A DNA stretch of 64,000 bases from Agromyces subbeticus DSM 16689 (GCF_000421565.1 NZ_ATXG01000011.1:1-64000), one strand, 5' to 3'; shown: positions 7,635 through 18,897, numbered from the stretch's first letter. Made by a program: numbers and translations. Notes: generated from the sequence alone by a model not told the origin.

Positions 7635-9167
7635 TCATTTGACCAGTGGGAAGAGGATGGTCTCGCGAATACCGAGACCGGTGAGTGCCATCAGGAGGCG
7701 GTCGATGCCCATGCCCATGCCGCCCGACGGCGGCATGCCGAACTCGAGTGCCCGCAGGAACTCCTCGTCGAGGCGCATCGCCTCGGGGTCGCCGCCGGCC
7801 GCGAGCTTCGCCTGCTCGACGAAGCGCTCGCGCTGCACGACGGGGTCGACGAGCTCGGAGTAGCCGGTGGCGAGCTCGAAGCCGCGGATGTAGAGGTCCC
7901 ACTTCTCGACGACGCCCGGGATCGACCGGTGCTCGCGCACGAGGGGCGAGGTGTCGAGCGGGAAGTCCATCACGAAGGTCGGGCGCACGAGGCCCGTCTT
8001 CACGTGATGCTCCCAGAGCTCTTCGACGTACTTGCCGGGCAGCGGGTGGTCGACCTCGAGGCCGGCGTCGTCGGCGAGCTGCTTCAGTCGCTCGACGGGT
8101 GTCGACGAGGTGATCGTCTCGCCGATCGCCTCGGACAGCGAGTCGTACATCGAGATGCGCGCCCACTCGCCGCCGAGGTCGAAGTCGGTGCCATCGGCCC
8201 AGGTCACGACGTGCGAGCCCGACGTGGCGAGCGCGGCATCCTGGATCAGCTGCTGCGTGAGGTCGGCGATCGTCGTGTAGTCGCCGTAGGCCTCATAGGC
8301 CTCGAGCATCGCGAACTCGGGGCTGTGCGTCGAGTCGGCGCCCTCGTTGCGGAAGTTGCGATTGATCTCGTAGACGCGCTCGATGCCGCCGACGACGGCG
8401 CGCTTGAGGTACAGCTCGGGTGCGATGCGCAGGTAGAGATCGGTGTCGAACGCGTTCGAGTTCGTGACGAAGGGGCGAGCGGATGCCCCGCCGTGCATGA
8501 CCTGCAGCATCGGCGTCTCGACCTCGATGAAGCCGAGGCCGTCGAACGTGCGGCGCAGGCTCGCGTTGACCTTCGCCCGGTCGATCACATTCTTGCGCGC
8601 CTGCTCGCGCGAGATCAGGTCGAGGTAGCGGCTGCGCACGCGCATCTCTTCGGAGAGCTCGTTGTGCAGGTTCGGCAGCGGCAGGATCGCCTTCGAGGCG
8701 ATGCGCCACTCCTTCACCATGATCGAGAGCTCGCCACGACGGCTCGTGATGACCTCGCCCGCGATGAAGACGTGGTCGCCGAGGTCGACGAGGTCCTTCC
8801 AGTCGGCGAGCGATTCCTCGCCCACCTCGGCGAGCGAGACCATGGCCTGGATGCGGCTGCCGTCACCCGACTGCAGCGTGGCGAAGCAGAGCTTGCCCGT
8901 GTTTCGCGAGTGCACGACGCGGCCGGCGATGCCGACCTGCTCGCCGCTCGCCTCGTCGACGCCGAGCCCGACGAAGCGATCGCGCACCTCGGGGATCGTG
9001 GCCGTGATCGGCAGGCGCACGGGGTAGGCACCGAAGGCGGGGTCGTCGGATGCCGCGATCAGCCGTTCGCGCTTGGCGAGACGCACGGCCTTCTGCTCGG
9101 AGATCTCAGCGGCGCTGATCTCTTCGGCAGTGGGCTCGGTCGTGGCGCCAGTCTGGTTCTCGGCCAT
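7635..9167 (-). CDS. lysS: Lysyl-tRNA synthetase, class II
   Basis: 510 residues. An N-terminal OB-fold anticodon-binding domain (about 60-165) is followed by the class II core: motif 1 near FIEVETPMLQ, motif 2 as FRNEG, and motif 3 as GMGIDRLLMAL near the C-terminus. It charges tRNA-Lys with lysine in the cytoplasm. The ATG follows GAGAGA. The first 30 residues are acidic, alanine-rich and probably disordered, a usual actinobacterial extension. It sits downstream of panC, 86 bases away. Confidence 0.97.
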   Translation of the reverse strand: MAENQTGATTEPTAEEISAAEISEQKAVRLAKRERLIAASDDPAFGAYPVRLPITATIPEVRDRFVGLGVDEASGEQVGIAGRVVHSRNTGKLCFATLQSGDGSRIQAMVSLAEVGEESLADWKDLVDLGDHVFIAGEVITSRRGELSIMVKEWRIASKAILPLPNLHNELSEEMRVRSRYLDLISREQARKNVIDRAKVNASLRRTFDGLGFIEVETPMLQVMHGGASARPFVTNSNAFDTDLYLRIAPELYLKRAVVGGIERVYEINRNFRNEGADSTHSPEFAMLEAYEAYGDYTTIADLTQQLIQDAALATSGSHVVTWADGTDFDLGGEWARISMYDSLSEAIGETITSSTPVERLKQLADDAGLEVDHPLPGKYVEELWEHHVKTGLVRPTFVMDFPLDTSPLVREHRSIPGVVEKWDLYIRGFELATGYSELVDPVVQRERFVEQAKLAAGGDPEAMRLDEEFLRALEFGMPPSGGMGMGIDRLLMALTGLGIRETILFPLVK

Positions 9168-9253
9168 CGTTCTCTCTCGTTGCGCGAACAGGTGCAGTGC
9201 TCCAGCCTACTTGGGCGCTCCTGAGCGCCGAACCCGGGCCGGGTCGATCGGCG

Positions 9254-10120
9254 TCAGCCGAGCGTGATGGTCGCGTTGTCGATGAGCCGAGTGGCGCCGA
9301 CGCGCGCCGCGACGAGCACCACGGCGTCGCCGCGCGCCTCGTCGGCGACGGGCAGGAACGTCTCGGGGTCGACCACCACGAGGTAGTCGAGCGTGACCTC
9401 GTCGTGGTCGCCGAATGCAGCAGCGCCCTCGGCGAGCACCTCGGCGAGACCGTCGGGCGCCGCGGCATCCGCTGCCCGCAACGCTTCGGACAGCGTCAGC
9501 GCGGCGTCGCGATGCGCCGGGTCGAGGTAGCGATTGCGGCTCGAGAGCGCAAGCCCGTCGGCCTCGCGCACCGTGGGCACCACCGCGATCGTCGTCGCGA
9601 CGTCGAGGTCGCGCACCATGCGACGCACGAGGAAGACCTGCTGGGCGTCCTTCTGCCCGAACACCGCGATGTCGGGCCGTGCGACGTTCAGCAGCTTGGC
9701 GACGACGGTGAGCATGCCGTCGAAGTGCCCGGGTCGCGAAGCTCCCTCGTAGAGCGAGCCGACCCGCCCGGCGGTGACCTTCGTGCCGACCTCGCCGTGC
9801 GGGTACATCTCGGCCGCCGTCGGTGCGAACACAAATTCGACGCCGAGCCCCTCGAGCGCCGCGACATCAGCATCGAGGGTGCGCGGGTAGCGATCGAGGT
9901 CTTCGCCCGGGCCGAACTGCAGCGGGTTCACGAAGATCGACACCACGACGACATCGGCCAGATCGCGGGCACGAGCCACGAGCGCGAGGTGGCCGTCGTG
10001 CAGGGCGCCCATCGTGGGCACGAGGGCGACGGATGCCCCGGCAGCGCGTCGCTCGTCGAGCAACGCCCGCAGCTCGGCGATGGTCGGCACCACGCGGGTG
10101 CCGGCAGCGACCTCGGTCAC
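9254..10120 (-). CDS. panC: Pantothenate synthetase
   Basis: 288 residues from the GTG that overlaps the previous stop as GTGA; a TTG seven codons earlier is possible but less likely. The PanC signature is plain: VPTMGALHDGHLALV holds the HxGH-type nucleotidyltransferase motif, and VVVSIFVNPLQFGPGEDLDRYP and FGQKDAQQ follow. It condenses pantoate and beta-alanine with ATP in coenzyme A synthesis. The neighbouring DUF2520 gene, just upstream and overlapping, is a frequent partner of panC in actinobacteria. Confidence 0.96.
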   Translation of the reverse strand: MTEVAAGTRVVPTIAELRALLDERRAAGASVALVPTMGALHDGHLALVARARDLADVVVVSIFVNPLQFGPGEDLDRYPRTLDADVAALEGLGVEFVFAPTAAEMYPHGEVGTKVTAGRVGSLYEGASRPGHFDGMLTVVAKLLNVARPDIAVFGQKDAQQVFLVRRMVRDLDVATTIAVVPTVREADGLALSSRNRYLDPAHRDAALTLSEALRAADAAAPDGLAEVLAEGAAAFGDHDEVTLDYLVVVDPETFLPVADEARGDAVVLVAARVGATRLIDNATITLG

Positions 10121-10875
10121 GCGCCACCCCCCAGCGGCCAATCCGATGCGGCCCCGTCGATCGTACCGGTGCCGTCGGCGTAGGCGCCGCCGTCGTGCCG
10201 GGCCAGCGCGTTCTCGACGCTCGAGCGCACGAGCGGTGCGAGAACAGCACCTGGCCTGCCCACCCCGATGCCGTCGAGCAGGCCGCTCGCCTGGTCGACG
10301 ATCGCACTCGAGAACGAGATCGCAGTGTCGATCGCCTCGCCGTAGGCGGCGCGATCGGTCTCGGCCACGACGAAGGGCTCGCCGCCCATCTCGACGACGA
10401 GGGCCTGCCCGATCGGCAGCACTGGCGCCGGTGCGGTGACCGCGAACCAGGTGCCGGGCAGGCGAGCGAGATCGATGCTCGTGCCGGTGAAGCTCATCGC
10501 CGGGTGCACGGCGAGCGGGATCGCGCCGGCCAGCCGGGCCGGATCGAGGGCGCCGGCGCCGAGGCGCGCCACGGTGTGCAGCACGAGCTGCCCGGGTTGC
10601 CAGACTCCGGCGTCGGCGAGTCCGGCGACGAGCGGGCCGAGCTCGGCTTCTGGCACGGCGAGCAGCACGAGTTCGCTGCGTTCGATGATCTCGGGGATCG
10701 CGAGCACCGGCACCGACGGCAGCATCGCGGCTGCACGCTCACGACTGGAGTCGGAGACGGCCGAGATGCCGGTGAGCGCGTGGCCGGCGCCGGCGAGCGC
10801 CGAGGCGAGCACGGCCCCGACCCGACCGGCGCCGATGGTGCCGACACCGAGTCGGCCCGGGCGTTCAGCGGGCAT
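10117..10875 (-). CDS. Rossmann-fold/DUF2520 protein
   Basis: 252 residues. An N-terminal NAD(P)-binding Rossmann motif (GVGTIGAGRVGAVLASALAG) is followed by a DUF2520-type helical domain (about 130-245), the arrangement of ketopantoate-reductase-like proteins. The start is an ATG 11 bases inside the end of the upstream PH-domain gene; longer frames upstream only read its repeats. Position next to panC suggests a part in pantoate supply or in moving a pathway intermediate, but the reaction is not established by the sequence. Confidence 0.85.
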   Translation of the reverse strand: MPAERPGRLGVGTIGAGRVGAVLASALAGAGHALTGISAVSDSSRERAAAMLPSVPVLAIPEIIERSELVLLAVPEAELGPLVAGLADAGVWQPGQLVLHTVARLGAGALDPARLAGAIPLAVHPAMSFTGTSIDLARLPGTWFAVTAPAPVLPIGQALVVEMGGEPFVVAETDRAAYGEAIDTAISFSSAIVDQASGLLDGIGVGRPGAVLAPLVRSSVENALARHDGGAYADGTGTIDGAASDWPLGGGA

Positions 10876-12700
10876 GACGGGGCCTCGTCTCATCGGCCGG
10901 ATCGGCGGGTGCCGGATCGGCGGGCGCCGGATCGGCGGGCGCCGGATCGGCGGGCGCAGCTTCGGCGGGCGGCTGCACGGCGGGCGCCGGCTCGACTGCT
11001 GCCGGCACGGGCCACTCGACAGCCGGTACTGCACCCCAGTGGTGCGAGGTGTCGCTCGCTGCGCGCTCGACGGCCTCGTGCGACAGGCTCTCGAAGAGCA
11101 GGAGCGCCTCAGAACGATCGACGATCGGCAGCACGGCCGTGACCGGACCGGTCACCGTGTGCAGGCGAAGCGTCGCGAGACGAAGACCACGCTCGATCGG
11201 GCCGACCGACACCGCGAGCGACTGCATGCGGGCAAGCGGCACCAGGGTGAGGCCGCGCACGAGCGCCCCGCGCCGGATGACGGTGACGCCGGAGGCGGTC
11301 GCCAGGCCGATGCGCCGCCACGAGAACGGGCGCAGCCACGCGGCGCGCTTCGGCGTCGTCGAGAAGCCGCCCGCGGCACCGCGCCCGACGAGCCCGGCAT
11401 CGACCAGCGGCTCGACGTCGGCCGCGACATCCGGCAGCAGCAGGGCGAGCACCCGGTGCACGTCGGCCGTGGTGCCGACCGGCAGCACGATCGTGCGCTG
11501 CGCCGCCTCACCCGAGGCGGAGATCGACTGACCGGCGACGTTGATGCGCACCGACCACCAGCCGAACGGCCGCCAGAACACCCACTGCGTGGCCTCGATC
11601 GCGTGGATACGCCCTGGCGGGATGGTCTGGTTGCCGGTCGAGAGCAGACCGTGACCGATGCGCACGCCGTCGGGCGTGCCCGCGATCGAGTATCTCAACG
11701 ACTTCGTGATGCGCGACCACATGTAGCTCACGAGGCCGATCGCCGCGGGCACGAAGCTGAAGAGCACCCACATCTGACCGGTCGTGACGCCGACGACGAT
11801 GATCGCGACGATGATGATCGCCCACATGGTCGAACCGCCGAGCAGGGTCGAGCCGATCACCCGGCCGAGTGGCAGGTGCACGATCGACTCGGGCGGCGCG
11901 AGCGCCGGGTCGAGCTCGGGCGCGAGGAACTCGTCGACGCGCTGGGTGACGAGCGCTCCGGCGCGTGCCGTCACCGGGGTGCGCTCCCCCGGCGCCATCC
12001 TGCCCCCGGCGGCGACGCCGTTCTCAGCCGCGGTCGGGGCAACGGCGTCGGGCGCGGCATCCGCTGCTGACTGCACCGGCGCCCCTGCGCCCTGCTGGCG
12101 GTCGGCGCGCGCGCCGGACGCCAGGCGCAGGATGTCGGCCCGGAGGGCGTCGGCGAGCGTCGACCCCAGGTAGGCGAGCTGTACGTTCGCCGACTGGCCG
12201 GCCACCGAGACCTCGAGCTTCGCCGTGCCGAAGAGCCGAGCGAAGAGCGGCCGGTTGACGTTGATGCCCTGGATGCGATCGAGTCGCGCGCTTCGGTGCG
12301 AGCGGAAGAGGATGCCGCTGCGCACCTCGACCGCCTCGTGCGTCACCCGGAAGGTGTGCATGCGCCACGACAGCCAGAACCCGATGATGACGGCCACGAT
12401 GATGACCGCGACACCGAGCACGGCCCAGCCGACGAGTCCGTTCGAGACGATGCCGCCGACCGGGTCGTTCGCCCAGTCGTTGCGCCACCCGTTGTAGCGA
12501 TCGTCGGCCTGGTCGCGCGTGCCGGGCGCGAAGATCGTGAGGAAGATGTCGATCACCCGCTCGCGCAAGTTCGCGATCACGAATCCGAGCACCGCGATGA
12601 ACACGAGGCCGCCCCGCAGCAGTGGACTCGCTGGGTGGAGGCGGTGCCAGTCGCCGTCGGCGAGGTTCACCACTCCCTGCGGGCGCTCGACTCGGCTCAC
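10865..12700 (-). CDS. Large PH-domain membrane protein (YdbT-like)
   Basis: 611 residues. GTG start overlapping the previous stop (GTGA). It has paired membrane helices near 25-50 and 75-105 and again in the middle, alternating with bacterial PH (DUF304/bPH_2) domains recognised by segments such as HTFRVTHEAVEVRSGILF followed by SARLDRIQGI. The smaller PH gene precedes it, as in the ydbS-ydbT pairs of Firmicutes and actinobacteria; membrane-stress protection is reported for that pair in Bacillus. The extreme C-terminus is a tandem (PADPA)-type repeat encoded by 10896-10955. Residues about 150-220 are a low-complexity linker. Confidence 0.85.
   Translation of the reverse strand: MSRVERPQGVVNLADGDWHRLHPASPLLRGGLVFIAVLGFVIANLRERVIDIFLTIFAPGTRDQADDRYNGWRNDWANDPVGGIVSNGLVGWAVLGVAVIIVAVIIGFWLSWRMHTFRVTHEAVEVRSGILFRSHRSARLDRIQGINVNRPLFARLFGTAKLEVSVAGQSANVQLAYLGSTLADALRADILRLASGARADRQQGAGAPVQSAADAAPDAVAPTAAENGVAAGGRMAPGERTPVTARAGALVTQRVDEFLAPELDPALAPPESIVHLPLGRVIGSTLLGGSTMWAIIIVAIIVVGVTTGQMWVLFSFVPAAIGLVSYMWSRITKSLRYSIAGTPDGVRIGHGLLSTGNQTIPPGRIHAIEATQWVFWRPFGWWSVRINVAGQSISASGEAAQRTIVLPVGTTADVHRVLALLLPDVAADVEPLVDAGLVGRGAAGGFSTTPKRAAWLRPFSWRRIGLATASGVTVIRRGALVRGLTLVPLARMQSLAVSVGPIERGLRLATLRLHTVTGPVTAVLPIVDRSEALLLFESLSHEAVERAASDTSHHWGAVPAVEWPVPAAVEPAPAVQPPAEAAPADPAPADPAPADPAPADPADETRPRHAR
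10896..10955 (-). repeat. 15-base tandem repeat, four copies, within the PH-protein gene
   Basis: GCCGGATCGGCGGG(T/C) is repeated four times without gaps; only the last base of the first copy differs. Since 15 is a multiple of three it keeps frame and encodes a proline-alanine-aspartate pentapeptide array at the protein's C-terminus. Near-identity suggests recent expansion by slippage. Confidence 0.9.
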
Positions 12701-13251
12701 AGCCCCGCCCGGCGCGACTCGGCGAGGGCGACGAGCTCGTCGCGCAACCGGTCGGCCTCCTCCATCGGCAGGCCGGGCACGGTGACCGCGGTCGCCGCTG
12801 CGGCCGTCACGAACTTCAGGTCGGCGAGGCCGAGGGCTCGGGCGACCGGACCGCGCGTGATGTCGACGAGCTGCATGCGCCCGTAGGGCACTGCCACCTG
12901 CCGCTGGAACATGATGCCGCGCCGGAACAGGAGGTCGTCGGCGCGCAGGCGGTATTGGATCGAGCGCACCCGACGCGGCTCGAACGCGATGCCGAGCAGC
13001 GACAGCACGGCGATGGCGCCTGCGACCCAGAGCGCCCACTCCCACTGCCACAGGAAGTGCGCCACGAGCGCGGCGCCGACGAACACCACCATGCCGATGA
13101 TCGAGCCGATCACCTCGACGAGCACGTACTTCGGCGACACGCGCTGCCAACCGGTGTCGACGGTGACGGATGCCGCGGCTCGCGCCGACTCGTCGGGCAC
13201 GCCCTCGCCGGGCGCGGTCTCGTCATGGTGGAGGCCGGGCGACTCAGGCAT
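12697..13251 (-). CDS. Small PH-domain membrane protein (YdbS-like)
   Basis: 184 residues. About 35 polar residues, then two adjacent membrane helices (VEVIGSIIGMVVFVGAALVA and WALWVAGAIAVLSLLGIAF), then one bacterial PH domain (about 90-175) with YRLRADDLLFRRGIMF and PYGRMQLVDITRGP. The ATG overlaps the DUF3180 stop by eight bases, and the stop overlaps the next gene's GTG, so three genes are tightly coupled. Function probably joint with the larger PH protein at the membrane. Confidence 0.88.
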   Translation of the reverse strand: MPESPGLHHDETAPGEGVPDESARAAASVTVDTGWQRVSPKYVLVEVIGSIIGMVVFVGAALVAHFLWQWEWALWVAGAIAVLSLLGIAFEPRRVRSIQYRLRADDLLFRRGIMFQRQVAVPYGRMQLVDITRGPVARALGLADLKFVTAAAATAVTVPGLPMEEADRLRDELVALAESRRAGL

Positions 13252-13717
13252 GCGCGTGCTCTTCCTTCTCGGTCTCGGTATCGTCGGGCGGAAGCGTGCA
13301 GAAGAACTCGGCGATGAGCCCGCCGGCCAGCAGCAGCGCCGCGCCGATCGCCGTGCCGAAGGCGAGCCACACGGTGCCGGCGGTCGGCACGACGCTTCGG
13401 GTCAGCAGGAAGAGCGCGATGCCGAGCCCGAACCCGAGGATCAGCGATCCGCTCAGACTGCACGCCTTGGCGAGCACCGCGGTGCGCATGGCGCGGAACG
13501 GGTCGAGGTGCTTCGTCGCCTTGCCCTTCACGGCGCGGCGCACAGGCCATGCGAAGGCGACCACGAGCACCGCGACGCCCGCGAGGGTGATCGGCAGCGA
13601 GATCGGCGGCACGATCGCCTTCGATCCGTTGGAGACGATCGCGAGATCGATCAGGTAGCCGGCGACGAGCCCGGCGAGCACGAAGGCGATGACGATCGAG
13701 GCATGCGTGCGCTTCAT
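13244..13717 (-). CDS. DUF3180 membrane protein
   Basis: 157 residues with four predicted membrane helices (about 8-30, 38-58, 82-104, 112-138) and an acidic, histidine-ended tail (ETEKEEHAHA). The start ATG overlaps the folK stop as ATGA. DUF3180 proteins occur almost only in actinobacteria at exactly this place, after folK. The function is unknown; the conserved position implies co-expression with folate synthesis, not necessarily a role in it. Confidence 0.82.
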   Translation of the reverse strand: MKRTHASIVIAFVLAGLVAGYLIDLAIVSNGSKAIVPPISLPITLAGVAVLVVAFAWPVRRAVKGKATKHLDPFRAMRTAVLAKACSLSGSLILGFGLGIALFLLTRSVVPTAGTVWLAFGTAIGAALLLAGGLIAEFFCTLPPDDTETEKEEHAHA

Positions 13718-14199
13718 CGCCGCACCACCTCGTCGGTTGCTGCCGAGCGGAGCACGGCGATCGGGCCGCGACCGGTCAGCGCGGCGTCGGGTTCGATGTC
13801 GAGCCACGGCTGCAGCACGAACGCCCGCTGCCACGCGCGCGGGTGCGGCAGCACGAGTCGTTCGTCGGCGAGCTCGACGCCCGCGACATCGATGAGGTCG
13901 AGGTCGAGCGTGCGGTCGCCCCAGTGCTCCTCGCGCACCCGACCGTGCTCGAGCTCGATGCGCTGCAGCACGTCGAGCAGCACGTGCGGGTCGAGCTGCG
14001 TGTCGACGATCACAACGCCGTTCAGGTAGCCGGGCGCATCACGGTCGACCCCGGCGTCTTTGATGGCGGGCGTCTCGTAGACGGGCGAGACGGCGACCAG
14101 CTCGAGCTCGTCGGTTGCGGCGAGCTCGCGCACTGCCCCGGCGATCGTGGCCTCGCGGTCGCCGAGGTTGGCCCCGAAGGCGATGACGGCACGGGTCAT
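13714..14199 (-). CDS. folK: 6-hydroxymethyl-7,8-dihydropterin pyrophosphokinase
   Basis: 161 residues. It begins with AVIAFGANLGDREATI, the HPPK N-terminal motif, and carries EHWGDRTLDLDLIDV, which holds the two magnesium-binding aspartates and the conserved R-x-LD-LD signature, then LPHPR. It transfers pyrophosphate from ATP to the pterin in folate synthesis, producing the substrate of FolP. The start overlaps the folB stop as ATGA and the stop overlaps the DUF3180 start. Confidence 0.96.
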   Translation of the reverse strand: MTRAVIAFGANLGDREATIAGAVRELAATDELELVAVSPVYETPAIKDAGVDRDAPGYLNGVVIVDTQLDPHVLLDVLQRIELEHGRVREEHWGDRTLDLDLIDVAGVELADERLVLPHPRAWQRAFVLQPWLDIEPDAALTGRGPIAVLRSAATDEVVRR

Positions 14200-14591
14200 G
14201 TGCGACTCCGCACGATGGTGACGGCGACGTCGCCGAAGGGAACGCTGATGGGCGCCTGCGGCTTGTGCACCGTGACCTCGACCTGGTCGACGGCCGCGAA
14301 CCCCAGCGCCACGGCCGCGACGCGCTCGGCGACGGTCTCGATCAGGTCGACCGGGTCACGTTCGACGGCGGCGACGACTGCCTCGGCGAGCTCGCCGTAG
14401 TGCACGGTGCGGTCGAGGTCGTCAGAGGATGCCGCGGCGGCCAGGTCGACCGCGACCGACACGTCGATCACGAACTCCTGCCCCTCGACCCGTTCGAACT
14501 CGAACACCCCGTGGTGCGCGCGCACGCGCAGCCCCGTGAGGGTGATGCGATCGGCTCGCTCGGGATTGCGCAGTTCAGCCACGTCGTCCAC
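14196..14591 (-). CDS. folB: Dihydroneopterin aldolase
   Basis: 131 residues from a GTG inside the end of folP; a GTG three codons later (14582) is equally possible. DRITLTGLRVRAHHGVFEFE is the FolB opening, with the conserved glutamate in EFERVEGQEF and a tyrosine in TVHYGELAEAV; the C-terminus has VTVHKPQAPI with the catalytic lysine. It cleaves dihydroneopterin to hydroxymethyl-dihydropterin for FolK. It overlaps both neighbours, so the fol genes form one translational chain. Confidence 0.94.
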   Translation of the reverse strand: MDDVAELRNPERADRITLTGLRVRAHHGVFEFERVEGQEFVIDVSVAVDLAAAASSDDLDRTVHYGELAEAVVAAVERDPVDLIETVAERVAAVALGFAAVDQVEVTVHKPQAPISVPFGDVAVTIVRSRT

Positions 14592-15411
14592 TCTGCCATG
14601 CACCGAGCACGTCGAGGGCGCGGCGCGTTGCCTGCACGTCGTGCACTCGCACGCCCCAGGCTCCCGCTTGCGCCGAGAGCACGCTGACGACCGCGGTCGG
14701 CAGGTCGCGATCGGCGACGGATGCCTCGGCGGGCAGCATCGCGCCGAGGAAGCGCTTGCGCGAGGCGCCGACGAGCATCGGCAGCCCGAGTTCAGCGAGC
14801 ACGTCGAGACGGCCGAGCAGCTGCCAGTTCTGCTCACCGCGCTTGGCGAAGCCGAGTCCGGGGTCGAGGATGAGCTTCTCAGGGACGACGCCCGCCGCCA
14901 CGAGCGCGTCGACGCGCTGGGCGAGTTCGTCGCGCACCTCGGCGGCGACGTCGTGGTACTCGGCGAGCGAGTCCATGCGGTCGGAGTGCCCGCGCCAGTG
15001 CATCGCGACGTACTGCGCGCCGGTCTCGGCGGCGATCGAACCCATGGCGGCATCAGCGAGACCCGCGGAGACGTCGTTGATGATCTCGGCGCCCGCCTCG
15101 ACGGCCGCTTGCGCAGTGGCCGCCCGCATCGTGTCGACGCTCACCCGGATGCCCCGGCCGGCGAGCTCGCGGATGACGGGGACCACTCGCCGAAGCTCTT
15201 CGTCGGGCTCGACGCGTGCGGCGCCCGGCCGCGTCGACTCGCCGCCCACGTCGAGGATGTCGGCGCCGTCGGCGACGAGCTCGAGGCCGTGCGCGATCGC
15301 CGCCTCGGCGTCGAACCACCGCCCGCCGTCGCTGAACGAGTCGGGCGTGACGTTCACCACACCCATGACCAGCGTGGGGTTCGAAACGACCCCCGGCCGC
15401 TCGTCAGGCAT
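14575..15411 (-). CDS. folP: Dihydropteroate synthase
   Basis: 278 residues. The first signature VMGVVNVTPDSFSDGG and the second DILDVGGESTRPGA are both present, with VGASRKRF for pterin/phosphate binding near the C-terminus. It joins hydroxymethyl-dihydropterin pyrophosphate with 4-aminobenzoate and is the sulfonamide target. The segment AMHWRGHSDRMDSLAEYHDV matches actinobacterial FolP1. The start lies eight bases inside the end of folE. Confidence 0.97.
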   Translation of the reverse strand: MPDERPGVVSNPTLVMGVVNVTPDSFSDGGRWFDAEAAIAHGLELVADGADILDVGGESTRPGAARVEPDEELRRVVPVIRELAGRGIRVSVDTMRAATAQAAVEAGAEIINDVSAGLADAAMGSIAAETGAQYVAMHWRGHSDRMDSLAEYHDVAAEVRDELAQRVDALVAAGVVPEKLILDPGLGFAKRGEQNWQLLGRLDVLAELGLPMLVGASRKRFLGAMLPAEASVADRDLPTAVVSVLSAQAGAWGVRVHDVQATRRALDVLGAWQSGRRG

Positions 15412-16000
15412 GGGCCGATGCTCCGATGAGGGCGATGATCTCGGCGCGCGCGGCGGGCTCCGACAGTGCCCCGCGACTCGCGATCGTGACGGTCGAGCTG
15501 CGCTCCTGGCGCGAACCCCTCGTCGTCACGCAGCGGTGCTGGGCGTCGAGCACGACGAGCACGCCCTTCGGGTCGAGACCGGCGACGAGGGTATCGGCGA
15601 TCTCCTCGGCGAGCCGTTCCTGCAGCTGGGGCCGACGGGCGAGCGTGTCGACGACGGCCGGGATACGGCCGAGACCGACGACCCGGTCGCCGGGCAGGTA
15701 GGCCACGTGCGCGGTGCCGACGAACGGCAGCAGGTGATGCTCGCAGACCGAACGGAACGCGAGGTCGCGAAGGATCACCGCGTCGCTCGTGGCGGGCACA
15801 CCGGCATGCGTCGCGCCGATCGGCACCGTGTCGGCGAGGTGACCGAGCGGATCGACGTCGAGCCCGCCGAAGAAGTCGGCGTAGGCCTCGGCGACGCGCT
15901 GCGGCGTGCGCTCGAGCCCCGGCCGGGTCGGGTCTTCACCGATCGCGAGCAGGATCTCGAGCACCGCACGCTGGATGCGCTCGGCGTCAACTCCGGCCAT
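15404..16000 (-). CDS. folE: GTP cyclohydrolase I
   Basis: 198 residues. Zinc and catalytic motifs are visible: FRSVCEHHLLPFVGTAHVAY (cysteine and paired histidines), LGRIPAVVDTLARRPQLQER, and a C-terminal DAQHRCVTTRG with the second zinc cysteine. It opens GTP to dihydroneopterin triphosphate, the first step of tetrahydrofolate synthesis. The ATG follows GGGGGAGCC, a strong ribosome-binding site. It is 42 bases after ftsH. Confidence 0.97.
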   Translation of the reverse strand: MAGVDAERIQRAVLEILLAIGEDPTRPGLERTPQRVAEAYADFFGGLDVDPLGHLADTVPIGATHAGVPATSDAVILRDLAFRSVCEHHLLPFVGTAHVAYLPGDRVVGLGRIPAVVDTLARRPQLQERLAEEIADTLVAGLDPKGVLVVLDAQHRCVTTRGSRQERSSTVTIASRGALSEPAARAEIIALIGASAHA

Positions 16001-16042
16001 GGCTCCCCCTCTTCGGGTCGACGGGTCTTCGACGACCGGCGG

Positions 16043-18058
<2,016 letters not shown>

Positions 18059-18139
18059 GGTGTTGACAGGCTACATCGCAGTCGCCGAACGTCGGCCGAG
18101 TGTTCGCTGTGGGCTGTGCCCGCGGTGGCGACCGGTGAT

Positions 18140-18856
18140 TCAGAGCGCGGCTGCAGCGCGGCGGGTACGCCGCAGCCCCACCATGTACGGCAGGCCCGGC
18201 CCTACTGCGGCGAACGTCTGCCCGATGCGCTTCGGCCACGAGGGCGCCGGCGGTGTCGCCTGCGAGCCGCCGAGGTCGCCGACGTCGACGAAGTAGGCGC
18301 GCACCGTTCCGAACCCCTCGAGTTCGGGCAGGACCTCCTGAACAGGTGCCCGCATGGAAGCCTCGCCGGCTCGGTACAGCTCTTCGGAGAGCAGCACGTA
18401 CTCGGGGATTCCGACCGGGTTCTTCAGCATGCGGTGCACGAGGATCACGTCGATGCCGACGAGCTTGATGCGGTCGCGGATCGTCTGGGTCGCGACCTCG
18501 CCGACGTGCGCCACGAACTTCAGTTTGAGGTCGGCGGCGCCCTTGCATCCCACGCACGGGCAGAGGTTGGCCGTGACGTACCGGCGCTCGAGATGGAAGG
18601 CGCGGTGCATGGCGACCGCGGCGTCGAGGATCTCGGTGATCGAGGCATCCGTCGTGCCCTCGTCGACCTGCAGCGAGAAGAAGGCCGCGTCGCCCTCGAT
18701 CTCGATCAGGTCGAACCCGGGGGCGGCGTCGATCATGCGCTCGAGCATGCGCCCCGTGTTGACCTCGGCGTGCGCGAGGCTCATGCGGTGCGTGCTCATG
18801 TAGTCGGTGTAGCCACCGATGTCTGCGATGAGCAGCACGGCGCGGCCGGAGTCCAT
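18140..18856 (-). CDS. DUF2652 protein, class III nucleotide-cyclase-like
   Basis: 238 residues. The start LLIADIGGYTDYM resembles the first metal-binding strand of class III adenylate/guanylate cyclases (D12), and EIEGDAAFF the second (D56). An arginine-containing segment, IDVILVHRML, sits where cyclases carry the transition-state N-x3-R motif; the arginine is present but the asparagine is not. A cysteine cluster CPCVGC near residue 99 is an addition. I assign DUF2652; whether it makes a cyclic nucleotide is unproven. It lies 41 bases after an MFS transporter with a cyclic-nucleotide-binding domain, which strengthens the link. GAGG ribosome-binding site. Confidence 0.75.
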   Translation of the reverse strand: MDSGRAVLLIADIGGYTDYMSTHRMSLAHAEVNTGRMLERMIDAAPGFDLIEIEGDAAFFSLQVDEGTTDASITEILDAAVAMHRAFHLERRYVTANLCPCVGCKGAADLKLKFVAHVGEVATQTIRDRIKLVGIDVILVHRMLKNPVGIPEYVLLSEELYRAGEASMRAPVQEVLPELEGFGTVRAYFVDVGDLGGSQATPPAPSWPKRIGQTFAAVGPGLPYMVGLRRTRRAAAAL

Positions 18857-18897
18857 GCCTCACGATCCCACCGATACGGCGTTCTCGACACCCCCCA

